Shown piece by piece: positions 1-5,217 of a stretch of DNA of 5,217 bases (positions are counted from its first letter, which is position 1; every line of letters begins with the position of its first letter). The position numbers and the translations under genes are program-made. The stretch comes from Bacteroidota bacterium. GTDB lineage: Bacteria; Bacteroidota; Bacteroidia; Bacteroidales; PUMT01. The notes below the pieces were generated by a model. The model ran no database searches. It was not told the origin of the DNA and saw only the letters and a list, made by a program, of their open reading frames with translations. The stretch spans positions 1-5,217 of the forward strand of contig PXAP01000323.1 in assembly GCA_003567115.1 (NCBI GenBank), read 5' to 3'.

Positions 1-222
1 ATTGTGTTTACCGGAAACTCTCAGGCATTTCTGCGAATTCACCACCCTGGGGTGATCCGGCTGTCTGTTTCCAAGGAAAAAATCCTTGAACTGGTTCATA
101 CCTGCATTGGTAAACATGAGGCTGGGATCGTTCTTTACAACTATAGGAGCAGAGGGAACTATTTTATGATTTTTTGCACAAAAAAATTCCAGAAACTGCG
201 ACCTGAGATGATTTGAATCCAT
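1..222 (-). CDS. alaS: Alanyl-tRNA synthetase, N-terminal fragment (cut by window edge)
   Basis: The minus strand reads open from an ATG at 222-220 to the left edge, 74 codons without a stop. It begins MDSNHLRSQFLEFF and contains MFTNAGMNQFKDFFLG (about residues 36-51) and SQKCLRVSGKHN (63-74), which match the start of the class II catalytic core of bacterial AlaRS (E. coli has LFTNAGMNQFKDVFLG and GGKHN at the same places). The enzyme charges tRNA-Ala with alanine in the cytoplasm and edits mischarged Ser and Gly. Only the N-terminus is visible; family members are usually near 870 residues. The start fits the family, since the protein begins a few residues before the conserved FLxFF segment. 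There is no Shine-Dalgarno site upstream, which is normal for Bacteroidetes. The gene diverges from the M23 peptidase gene. A plus-strand open frame over the same bases (4-216) is only its shadow. Confidence 0.97.
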   Translation of the reverse strand, partial: MDSNHLRSQFLEFFCAKNHKIVPSAPIVVKNDPSLMFTNAGMNQFKDFFLGNRQPDHPRVVNSQKCLRVSGKHN

Positions 223-614
223 AAAACATTGATTTTTAAACAGATGAAGCGAGCAGTGTTAAAAGTACGAAAACATTTTAAATTTAACAGATCGTTAGTT
301 TGTACTCAAAAAAATGAAAAATGATTTATGATAATTACTTTAGGAGAAAAAAGCTCTGTGAAATACCCAAATGACCATGGAGTTGAAAAAAATAAACATA
401 TAAAATATCAATTAAAAAATAATACTCATGCATATGATCATAAACACGGATGTTACCGGTGAACATATAAAACAGGATGTGAAAGAATTAAATTTATCAT
501 TTTAAAAAAACCGGATCAAAATAATTATTTAAAACTTTTTGTAAAATTAGTTTATTTCATTTAGATTTGTTGATTAGCCAAGTGAAAACCCCTACAATTT
601 TCAAAATCAGCTTT
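223..614. other. AT-rich divergent intergenic region between alaS and the M23 peptidase gene
   Basis: About 390 bp without a convincing gene. GC is very low: 15 of 60 bases at 301-360, 12 of 60 at 361-420 and 9 of 60 at 481-540 are G or C. It should hold the alaS promoter (minus strand) and the M23 operon promoter (plus strand). Only the latter is recognisable (539-569). No good reverse-strand TAnnTTTG was found for alaS. Small elements seen are a 10-bp palindrome TTAAATTTAA at 278-287, an 11-base direct repeat AACATATAAAA at 395-405 and 462-472, and a 44-codon open frame at 328-462. In DNA this AT-rich, each of these could be chance. Confidence 0.75.
539..569 (+). promoter_or_regulatory. Candidate Bacteroidetes-type promoter for the M23-MerR-Nif3-zinc ribbon cluster
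   Basis: A -33-like TTG at 539-541 (inside TTTTTG) and a -7-like TAGATTTG at 562-569, an exact fit to TAnnTTTG, are separated by 20 bp. That is the known layout of the major Bacteroidetes sigma factor promoter. Transcription would start a few bases past 569, about 35-40 bases before the ATG at 615. This also argues against the upstream TTG at 567 as a start codon, because it would overlap the -7 box. The call is a visual match and the transcription start has not been mapped. Confidence 0.6.
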
Positions 615-1595
615 ATGGCCAAGGAAAAATACAGGTTTAATCCCGTTTCCCTTCAATTTGATCAGATAAACCATACTTTCAGGGATAAACTGCTTAATTT
701 TCTCACCTACTTTTCTGCCAGTATTGTTATTGCAGTTTTGTACTTTCTGGTCTTCAGTCATTTCTTTGATCTTCCAAAGGAAAAGATCCTTAAAAGGGAA
801 GTAAACCAGCTTAGTCTGCAATATGAGATCCTCAACAAACAGCTGGATCATATAAGTTACGTTCTTGAAGATATTCAGAATCGTGATGACAATATATACA
901 GGGTAGTATTCAATTCCGATCCTATACCCAAGAGCATAAGAACAGCCGGTTTTGGTGGTGTGAACCGGTATGCGGAACTGGAAGGATACAACAACAGTGA
1001 ACTTGTCGTTGAGACAGCCAGAAGGCTGGATATTCTGAAAAAACAACTTTATATACAGTCCATATCCTATGATGAGGTGACGGACATGGCACTCAACAAG
1101 GAGGATATGCTGGCGAGCATTCCTTCAATACAACCGGTGGCAATAAGAGACTTAAGGCGAATTGGCGGATATTACGGTATGCGTATTCATCCCATACACA
1201 AGATTGAGATGTTTCATCAGGGAATGGATTTTACAGCACCCAGGGGCACAGATGTTTATTCAACCGGTAACGGGATGGTAACAAGGGTGCATAATTCCAG
1301 GGCGAGAAGCGGGTATGGTACTTTCATAGAGATCGACCACGGGTATGGATACAAAACACTTTATGCTCATCTTGATGAAGTCCTGGTTCGCCGGGGGCAG
1401 GAAGTTAAGCGTGGGGATGTCATAGGACTGGTAGGGAATACCGGGGCATCTACAGCGCCTCATTTGCATTATGAAGTCCAGAGAAACAACAGAACGGTTG
1501 ACCCGATCCATTATTTTTATGGAGATATGTCACCTGAGGAATTTGATGCAATGATACAGATGTCCATGCAGGGCGGTTCATTTATGGGGTATTAA
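615..1595 (+). CDS. Membrane-anchored M23 family metalloendopeptidase
   Basis: The 326-residue protein has a short cytoplasmic N-terminus, one membrane segment (about residues 26-51, rich in F, L, I and V), a coiled-coil-prone stretch (about 55-90), a linker, and a C-terminal LytM/lysostaphin-type M23 domain (about 180-300). Active-site motifs are complete: HQGMD gives zinc ligands H201 and D205; YAHL gives H252; PHLHYE gives H283 and the third ligand H285. It is therefore predicted to be an active zinc peptidase cutting peptidoglycan cross-bridges or stem peptides, anchored in the inner membrane and facing the periplasm. The start is set at ATG 615 (MAKEKYRFNP) rather than TTG 567, because the 16 extra residues are unlike a family N-terminus and 567 lies in the -7 box. 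It is the first gene of the cluster; the MerR gene follows after 11 bp. Substrate specificity cannot be read from sequence. Confidence 0.95.
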   Translation: MAKEKYRFNPVSLQFDQINHTFRDKLLNFLTYFSASIVIAVLYFLVFSHFFDLPKEKILKREVNQLSLQYEILNKQLDHISYVLEDIQNRDDNIYRVVFNSDPIPKSIRTAGFGGVNRYAELEGYNNSELVVETARRLDILKKQLYIQSISYDEVTDMALNKEDMLASIPSIQPVAIRDLRRIGGYYGMRIHPIHKIEMFHQGMDFTAPRGTDVYSTGNGMVTRVHNSRARSGYGTFIEIDHGYGYKTLYAHLDEVLVRRGQEVKRGDVIGLVGNTGASTAPHLHYEVQRNNRTVDPIHYFYGDMSPEEFDAMIQMSMQGGSFMGY

Positions 1596-1606
1596 CTTTA
1601 TTTGCC

Positions 1607-1942
1607 GTGCCATACAAAGAAAAAAAAGTTGAGAAGTTGTATTACTCTATCGGCGAAATTGCCGATATGTTTAATGTGAATACCTCTCTTATAAGATACT
1701 GGGAAAAGGAATTTGACATTATCAAGCCCAAGAAGAACAAAAAGGGTAACCGCTTTTTTACCATAGAAGATATTGATAATTTTTACCTTATCCACGAGCT
1801 GGTAAAAGAAAGGGGTATGACCATCAGGGGAGCAAAGAAAAAGATCAGCGAAAACAGGGAAGATACTGTAAAAAATTTTGAACTGGTGAAAATCCTGAAA
1901 GAGGTCAGATTGATGTTGCTTGAGATTAAGGAAGGTTTCTGA
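1607..1942 (+). CDS. MerR-type transcriptional regulator (short, helix-turn-helix only)
   Basis: The 111-residue protein begins with GTG (MPYKEKKVEK). A MerR winged helix-turn-helix occupies about residues 12-80: YYSIGEIADMFNVNTSLIRYWEKEF carries the recognition helix, with the RYWE signature at 30-33, followed by the wing (KKNKKGNRFFT) and a second helical part containing KERGMTIRGAK. About 30 residues follow, which could form a short dimerisation helix. There is no C-terminal effector-binding domain and no cysteine, so it is not a metal or redox sensor of the MerR/SoxR/CueR kind. GTG is chosen because it gives the N-terminus expected for this Bacteroidetes group and lies 11 bp after the peptidase stop. 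An A8 run (1620-1627) covers codons 5-7. It is probably cotranscribed with the peptidase gene. Target genes are unknown; autoregulation of the cluster is possible but not shown. Confidence 0.94.
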   Translation: MPYKEKKVEKLYYSIGEIADMFNVNTSLIRYWEKEFDIIKPKKNKKGNRFFTIEDIDNFYLIHELVKERGMTIRGAKKKISENREDTVKNFELVKILKEVRLMLLEIKEGF

Positions 1943-2022
1943 ACCGGCAAAACCAAAATTTATTTGATTAATTGGATCATATCTCCTAGCTGCCCGGCCG
2001 AAAGGATTGATAATTACATAAT

Positions 2023-3117
2023 ATGCTTATCACCGAGATTATTGATGTTCTGGAGGACTTTTCACCCTTATCCCTGCAGGAATCATATGATAACAGCGGA
2101 CTGATCCTGGGAGACAGGGAACGGGATGTAAAAGCCGTGCTCCTGTGCCTGGATATCACTGAAGAAGTACTGGACGAGGCAGAAGAAAAAGGCGCGGGAC
2201 TGGTTATTTCTCATCATCCCGTAATTTTCAAAGGTTTAAAGGGGCTTACCGGAAGTAATTATACTGAACGTGTAGTACTGAAGTCGGTTCGGGGCAATAT
2301 TGCCTTATATGCCGCGCATACCAATGCCGACAGGGTATGGGGAGGCGTTAACAGCAGGTTAGCTGAAAAAATCGGCTTAAAGGAGCCCCGCATACTTTCT
2401 CCTGTAAAGGGGATGCTCCGGAAACTTGTGGTTTTTGTACCCACTGAACATGCTTCCAGGGTCAGGGAAGCTGTTTTTTCTGCCGGGGCCGGACATATCG
2501 GGGAGTATGACCGGTGCAGTTTTAATATTGAAGGTGAAGGCTCATTCAGGGGATCTGAGAATACAGATCCCTATGTGGGCAGTGCAGGCAGCACACATTT
2601 GGAAAAAGAGCTCCGGATTGAAACCATCTATCCCGCTTTTATGGAAAAAAGGATACTGAAAGCAATGATTGAGGCACATCCCTATGAGGAGGTTGCATAC
2701 GATATATATAAGCTTCATAACAGATGGGACAGGGCAGGTACGGGAATAACCGGAGAACTGGATAAACCGGTGAAACCTGTTGATTTCCTGTACCTGCTAA
2801 AGGAGGTGTTTCGTGTGAAAATTGTCCGCCATACAAAATTGCCGGATAAGCCGATTGTAAAGGTTGCAGTATGCGGTGGAAGCGGCAGTTCCCTGATCGG
2901 TCAGGCAAGGAGTTCTGGAGCTGATGCTTTCGTATCGGGTGATTTTAAGTATCATGATTTTTTCGCAGCCGGCAGTGATATGATGATTACCGATATAGGA
3001 CATTTTGAAAGCGAGCAATTCACCATTGAGATTTTTTATGAGGTACTTACAAAAAATTTTCCTAATTTTGCAATTCATCTTTCGGAAGTAAATACTAATC
3101 CCGTTAATTATTTTTAA
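2023..3117 (+). CDS. Nif3-like dinuclear metal centre protein (DUF34/NIF3, YqfO type)
   Basis: At 364 residues this is the long form of the family (as in Bacillus YqfO), with a middle domain inserted into the YbgI-like core. Metal-site residues are all visible: H64-H65 in SHHP, D103 in AHTNADRVWGGVN, and H327 and E331 in GHFESEQ. The last two keep the spacing of E. coli YbgI H215/E219. The insert (about residues 130-232) is the PII/CutA-like domain and carries the family hallmark AHPYEEVAYD (218-227). These proteins form toroidal hexamers with a two-metal site. The name 'GTP cyclohydrolase 1 type 2' in databases is not well founded, and the true reaction remains unsettled. The ATG at 2023 gives the normal family start (LITEIIDVLEDFSP). 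There is an 80-bp gap to the MerR gene and 6 bp to the next gene, so it is very probably translated with the zinc-ribbon gene. An internal anti-SD match is reported under findings. Confidence 0.96.
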   Translation: MLITEIIDVLEDFSPLSLQESYDNSGLILGDRERDVKAVLLCLDITEEVLDEAEEKGAGLVISHHPVIFKGLKGLTGSNYTERVVLKSVRGNIALYAAHTNADRVWGGVNSRLAEKIGLKEPRILSPVKGMLRKLVVFVPTEHASRVREAVFSAGAGHIGEYDRCSFNIEGEGSFRGSENTDPYVGSAGSTHLEKELRIETIYPAFMEKRILKAMIEAHPYEEVAYDIYKLHNRWDRAGTGITGELDKPVKPVDFLYLLKEVFRVKIVRHTKLPDKPIVKVAVCGGSGSSLIGQARSSGADAFVSGDFKYHDFFAAGSDMMITDIGHFESEQFTIEIFYEVLTKNFPNFAIHLSEVNTNPVNYF

Positions 3118-3123
3118 ATATCT

Positions 3124-3903
3124 ATGGCAAGTGATACTAAAAAGGCACAGGAAGTGAAGGAACTATCAACCGAAGATAAACTGAAGCTTCTTTTCGAAAT
3201 TCAGTCGGTTGATTCGGATATTGACAAGATCAGGATATTAAGGGGAGAATTGCCTCTTGAGGTGCAGGATCTTGAAGATGAAATTGCCGGCTTGGAGACC
3301 CGGCTGAAAAACATCCAGGAGGAGATGAAGGACCTGGAGGTATCCATACAGAATAAGAAAAATGAAATAATTGATTCCAAAGCTCTGATAAAAAAATATC
3401 AGGAGCAGCAGATGAATGTTAGAAATAACCGGGAGTATGATTCACTTTCAAAGGAGATAGAATTCCAGACGCTTGAAATTGAGCTTTCCGAGAAAAGGAT
3501 CAGGGAATTTTCCAATGAGCTGGAAGGAAAAAAACAACTGGAAGAAGAATCGAAGGCTTTACTGGAAGAGCGAACCGGAGATCTTAATGATAAGAAAAAT
3601 GAATTGAACAGTATAATATCTGAAACCCAAAAGGATGAGGAGGACCTAAAAAAGCGCTCTGAAGAGAAAGCTGAACTTATAGAGCCCCGTCTGTTAGCAG
3701 CCTATAAAAGGATCCGTAAGAATGCCAGGAACGGGTTGGCCGTTGTTCCCGTAGAAAGAGATGCCTGCGGCGGATGCTTTAATAAAATACCCCCTCAGCG
3801 GCAACTGGATATACGCTCCAGGAAAAAGATAATAGTTTGTGAATATTGCGGCCGTATACTTGTTGACAGTGATATTATGAGCCGGGAAGGTGCTCCTCAA
3901 TAG
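3124..3903 (+). CDS. Coiled-coil protein with C-terminal C4 zinc ribbon (DUF164 / zf-RING_7 family)
   Basis: The 259-residue protein has no signal peptide or membrane segment, so it is probably cytoplasmic. About residues 30-190 are dense in K, E, L and I with heptad-like spacing, predicting a long antiparallel coiled coil. The conserved VRNNREYDSLSKEIE segment at 99-113 probably lies near the hairpin turn. The C-terminus holds two CxxC pairs, C215-GG-C218 and C239-EY-C242, forming a C4 zinc ribbon. This matches the CT398/DUF164 family. Its biochemical role is not firmly known; nucleic-acid binding or a scaffold role has been suggested for relatives. It starts 6 bp after the Nif3-like stop, and the pairing of these two genes is common across bacteria, suggesting a shared task. 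The ATG at 3124 is the only reasonable start. All four cysteines are present and the gene looks intact. Confidence 0.95.
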   Translation: MASDTKKAQEVKELSTEDKLKLLFEIQSVDSDIDKIRILRGELPLEVQDLEDEIAGLETRLKNIQEEMKDLEVSIQNKKNEIIDSKALIKKYQEQQMNVRNNREYDSLSKEIEFQTLEIELSEKRIREFSNELEGKKQLEEESKALLEERTGDLNDKKNELNSIISETQKDEEDLKKRSEEKAELIEPRLLAAYKRIRKNARNGLAVVPVERDACGGCFNKIPPQRQLDIRSRKKIIVCEYCGRILVDSDIMSREGAPQ

Positions 3904-3982
3904 ATGATAAATCATACACCGCAGCCAGTTTGACGCTCATCTGCACCACCGCAACTTTTCCCGCATATAAAATCATGGTATT
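3904..3982. other. Short gap between the zinc-ribbon gene and the lipoprotein gene
   Basis: The gap is 79 bp. It has no GC-rich hairpin with a T-run, so I see no intrinsic terminator for the upstream cluster. ATGAT-AA-ATCAT at 3904-3915 is a perfect but very weak 5-bp inverted repeat. No good TTG/TAnnTTTG promoter is visible: TTTG at 3929-3932 has only a poor -7 partner (CAACTTTT, 3952-3959). The lipoprotein gene may be read through from upstream or have a promoter of its own that I cannot recognise. Confidence 0.4.
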
Positions 3983-4381
3983 ATGAGCAAATTCAGGCTC
4001 ATTGTTAGTCTGACCCTTATTTCTCTGGCGGGTCTATCGTGCGATGATGAAATCTTCGGCCCCAGAACTTTTGAGGGCGAATGGAAAGCCACTGAATATG
4101 ATGATGAGTTTAACGAATTGAGATTTATGGCCGTAACTAACTATTATCCTGACGATAGTAGCAGATTGCTGATAAGCAACTTTTCAAGTCTTGGTTTGGA
4201 GTATGATGTTGTTGCTAATATTTCCGGACTTAACCTGACAATTATAGAACAATCTGTTGACGGCAGGGGGGGGACTTTCCGGATTTCGGGTAGTGGGAAG
4301 GCAACATCAAACATCAGAAAGATTGATTGGATATATAAGGTAGATGGTGACGATTTTACCGCGGTGTTTGAGAAGCAGTAG
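3983..4381 (+). CDS. Small putative lipoprotein, unknown function
   Basis: The 132-residue protein begins MSKFRLIVSLTLISLAGLSC: a short basic start, a hydrophobic core (6-18) and a cysteine at residue 20 in a lipobox-like AGLSC. The residues right after the cysteine are acidic (DDE). In Bacteroidetes, acidic residues just after the lipidated cysteine are associated with export of lipoproteins to the outer face of the outer membrane, so surface exposure is plausible. The mature part (about 112 residues) alternates polar and hydrophobic residues, with FEGEW near the start and IDWIYKVDGDDF near the end, as in small beta-barrel, lipocalin-like proteins; this fold guess is inference. I do not recognise a named family. 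An eight-G run (4266-4273) lies in codons 95-97. The gene sits 79 bp behind the cluster and converges on the CoA-binding gene, with 13 bp between the stops. ATG 3983 is chosen because the in-phase region upstream gives no signal peptide, and ATG 3974 stops at once. Confidence 0.8.
   Translation: MSKFRLIVSLTLISLAGLSCDDEIFGPRTFEGEWKATEYDDEFNELRFMAVTNYYPDDSSRLLISNFSSLGLEYDVVANISGLNLTIIEQSVDGRGGTFRISGSGKATSNIRKIDWIYKVDGDDFTAVFEKQ
4266..4273 (+). repeat. Homopolymeric G8 tract inside the lipoprotein gene
   Basis: Eight consecutive G bases within the coding frame (AGG GGG GGG, residues R95-G96-G97). It is the longest G run in the window. Loss or gain of one G moves the frame into early stops: with nine G the frame ends at a TAG about 25 bases on, and with seven G it ends at the TAG near 4341. 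It is therefore a possible slippage site, and also a possible site of sequencing error. Confidence 0.7.
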
Positions 4382-4399
4382 CAGGAAAATCCAATCAAT
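4322..4399. repeat. Perfect 11-bp inverted repeat at the convergent gene ends
   Basis: ATTGATTGGAT at 4322-4332 and its exact complement ATCCAATCAAT at 4389-4399 are separated by 56 bp. The left arm lies in the last 60 bases of the lipoprotein gene. The right arm covers the intergenic 13 bp and the stop codon of the CoA-binding gene. It could fold in transcripts of either strand and hinder read-through between the convergent genes. The arms are AT-rich and the loop is long, without a clear T-run after the stem, so it is not a standard intrinsic terminator. Confidence 0.4.
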
Positions 4400-4760
4400 A
4401 TCTTCCCGCGTTAAGCATAAGAAGTGTACAATCCTCTACTACCTCAATACCCTCTTTTTTTGCCATTCCCATAAACTCTTCATTTTCAGTTCCGGGATTG
4501 AAGATGATCCTTGACGGATGAAGAGACAACAGCCATGTATAGTAATCTTTTTGTTTTGCAGGCCCTATATACATTGTGACGGTATGTACATCCTCAACCA
4601 ATGGCCGTTCCCTTATGATTTCCAAACCTCCTGCTTTTCCTTTCCTCTTACCTACGGGTATTACGGGAATATCATGTTTCAGGAGACTTTTTACCGCTAT
4701 GTTTGAATATCTCGACGGATTGGGACTTGCTCCCAAAACCACTGTTATTTTTGCTTTCAT
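4395..4760 (-). CDS. CoA-binding domain protein (CoA_binding_2, YccU-like)
   Basis: The 121-residue protein starts at ATG 4760-4758. It is a single Rossmann-type domain: first beta strand ITVVLGASPNPSRYS (residues 5-19) with the nucleotide-binding GAS-x-NPxRYS loop, a second strand DIPVIPVGKR (30-39), and the typical end FNPGTENEEF (87-96) followed by EGIEVVEDCTLLML (103-116). The family resembles the CoA-binding domain of succinyl-CoA synthetase and binds CoA or acyl-CoA in the cytoplasm; its physiological role is not settled. C111 sits where many relatives carry a conserved cysteine, which may be where CoA attaches as a mixed disulphide (inference). Length is normal for single-domain members. 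It lies 91 bp downstream of ispF on the same strand, so cotranscription is possible. No strong promoter is visible in the gap. Confidence 0.94.
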   Translation of the reverse strand: MKAKITVVLGASPNPSRYSNIAVKSLLKHDIPVIPVGKRKGKAGGLEIIRERPLVEDVHTVTMYIGPAKQKDYYTWLLSLHPSRIIFNPGTENEEFMGMAKKEGIEVVEDCTLLMLNAGRY

Positions 4761-4775
4761 ATTGAGTAGATTACA

Positions 4776-4785
4776 GATTATAATC
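4776..4785. repeat. 10-bp palindrome upstream of the CoA-binding gene
   Basis: GATTATAATC is a perfect palindrome centred about 20 bp upstream of the start codon (4760) of the CoA-binding gene, in its 5' leader. A half-site GATTA also occurs at 4769-4773. It could be an operator, but AT-rich palindromes of this size arise easily by chance. Confidence 0.25.
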
Positions 4786-4851
4786 CTGCCGGTATTTTAA
4801 AAGGGAAATAAGATTTATTCTTTAATAGCCAACCATACAGTCTTAAAACCG

Positions 4852-5217
4852 TCAGTGTTTAACAAGCAGTACAGTCGCCCAGGCGGCTAATCCCTCCTCC
4901 CGGCCGGTGAATCCAAGCTTTTCTGTTGTGGTTGCCTTTACTGATATATCTTCTGCATCTATTTTCAGTACACCGGACAGTGACCGCCTGATCGGGGCAA
5001 TATATCCCTGTATTTTCGGAGTCTGAAGGCAGATTACAGAATCAATATTGGATATATCATAACCTTTTTTGCGAAGAAGGATGTTTGTCTTCTCCAGTAA
5101 TATCCTGCTGTCCATATCCTTGTATTGATTATCCGTATCGGGAAAGTGAGTGCCGATATCACCCAGTGCTGCCGCACCCAGCAGGGCATCACATATGGCA
5201 TGTATAAGTACGTCTCC
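4852..5217 (-). CDS. ispF: 2-C-methyl-D-erythritol 2,4-cyclodiphosphate synthase, missing N-terminus (cut by window edge)
   Basis: The minus strand is open from the right edge to a TGA at 4854-4852, giving 121 codons. The visible part aligns residue for residue with E. coli IspF from G37 on, so about 36 N-terminal residues lie outside, including the first two zinc ligands. Visible hallmarks are GDVLIHAICDALLGAAALG with the third zinc ligand (E. coli H42), DIGTHFPDTD (substrate-binding D56 region), and KATTTEKLGFTGREEG near the end (E. coli T133/E135). IspF converts CDP-methylerythritol 2-phosphate to the cyclic diphosphate and CMP in the cytoplasmic MEP pathway for isoprenoid precursors, working as a trimer. 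The internal ATG at 5115 is not the real start, because strongly conserved family sequence continues upstream of it. The gene looks intact within the window. The CoA-binding gene follows on the same strand after 91 bp. Confidence 0.98.
   Translation of the reverse strand, partial: GDVLIHAICDALLGAAALGDIGTHFPDTDNQYKDMDSRILLEKTNILLRKKGYDISNIDSVICLQTPKIQGYIAPIRRSLSGVLKIDAEDISVKATTTEKLGFTGREEGLAAWATVLLVKH

Noticed and set aside
4..216. Plus-strand open frame of 70 codons at the left edge
   Set aside because: The opposite strand encodes an unmistakable AlaRS N-terminus (FTNAGMNQFKDFFLG), so this frame is a shadow of it.
395..472. 11-base direct repeat AACATATAAAA at 395-405 and 462-472 as binding sites or attachment sites
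   Set aside because: There are only two copies, both A/T-rich in a region of about 20 percent GC, and no integrase or other mobile gene is near; chance is a sufficient explanation.
561..1046. Minus-strand open frame of 161 codons
   Set aside because: It lies antisense to the M23 gene, spans the promoter, and shows no family motif; the plus-strand protein is clearly the real product.
1620..1627. A8 run near the start of the MerR gene as a switch
   Set aside because: Runs of eight A are common in Lys/Glu-rich starts of AT-leaning genomes; the gene is conserved and regulatory switching is not otherwise suggested.
2426..3078. Several 60-90 codon frames on both strands within the Nif3-like gene
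   Set aside because: The Nif3-like frame is intact with all metal ligands; the others are out-of-frame shadows without recognisable features.
3904..3915. ATGAT-AA-ATCAT inverted repeat as terminator of the cluster
   Set aside because: A 5-bp AT-rich stem with a 2-base loop and no T-run would not form a stable terminator.
3930..3971. TTGACG (3930-3935) and TATAAA (3966-3971) as a sigma-70 promoter
   Set aside because: The spacing is 30 bp instead of about 17, and Bacteroidetes use a different consensus.
4518..4800. Plus-strand frames of 62 and 74 codons opposite the CoA-binding gene
   Set aside because: The minus-strand frame has the GAS-NPxRYS and NPG motifs of a known family, so the plus-strand frames are shadows.

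Overview
The window looks like a piece of a Bacteroidetes chromosome, most likely order Bacteroidales. The protein sequences, the gene order (divergent alaS, then M23 peptidase, MerR-type regulator, Nif3-like protein and zinc-ribbon coiled-coil protein), the near absence of Shine-Dalgarno sites before genes, and a TTG/TAnnTTTG promoter of Bacteroidetes type all point that way. The genes have moderate GC; the intergenic region at 223-614 is much more AT-rich.

Layout: the left edge holds the first 74 codons of alaS on the minus strand. An AT-rich divergent intergenic region of about 390 bp follows. Next comes a plus-strand cluster: a membrane-anchored M23 endopeptidase (615-1595), a short MerR-type regulator (1607-1942), a full-length Nif3/YqfO-type metal protein (2023-3117) and a coiled-coil protein with a C4 zinc ribbon (3124-3903). 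Gaps of 11, 80 and 6 bp suggest an operon driven from the promoter at 539-569. A small orphan lipoprotein (3983-4381) lies behind it. It converges on a minus-strand pair: a CoA-binding-fold protein (4395-4760) and, upstream of it on that strand, ispF (4852 to the right edge, missing about 36 N-terminal residues).

The parts are mostly housekeeping: tRNA charging, cell-wall remodelling, a DUF34-type metal protein and isoprenoid precursor synthesis. I see no mobile element, CRISPR array, tRNA or rRNA gene, toxin-antitoxin pair or phage gene, and no convincing new system. The points worth a second look are small: an eight-G tract inside the lipoprotein gene, where one-base slippage would truncate a probably surface-exposed protein; a perfect 11-bp inverted repeat at the convergent gene ends; a perfect internal anti-SD match with an in-frame GTG in the Nif3-like gene; and the unexplained conserved grouping of the four-gene cluster.
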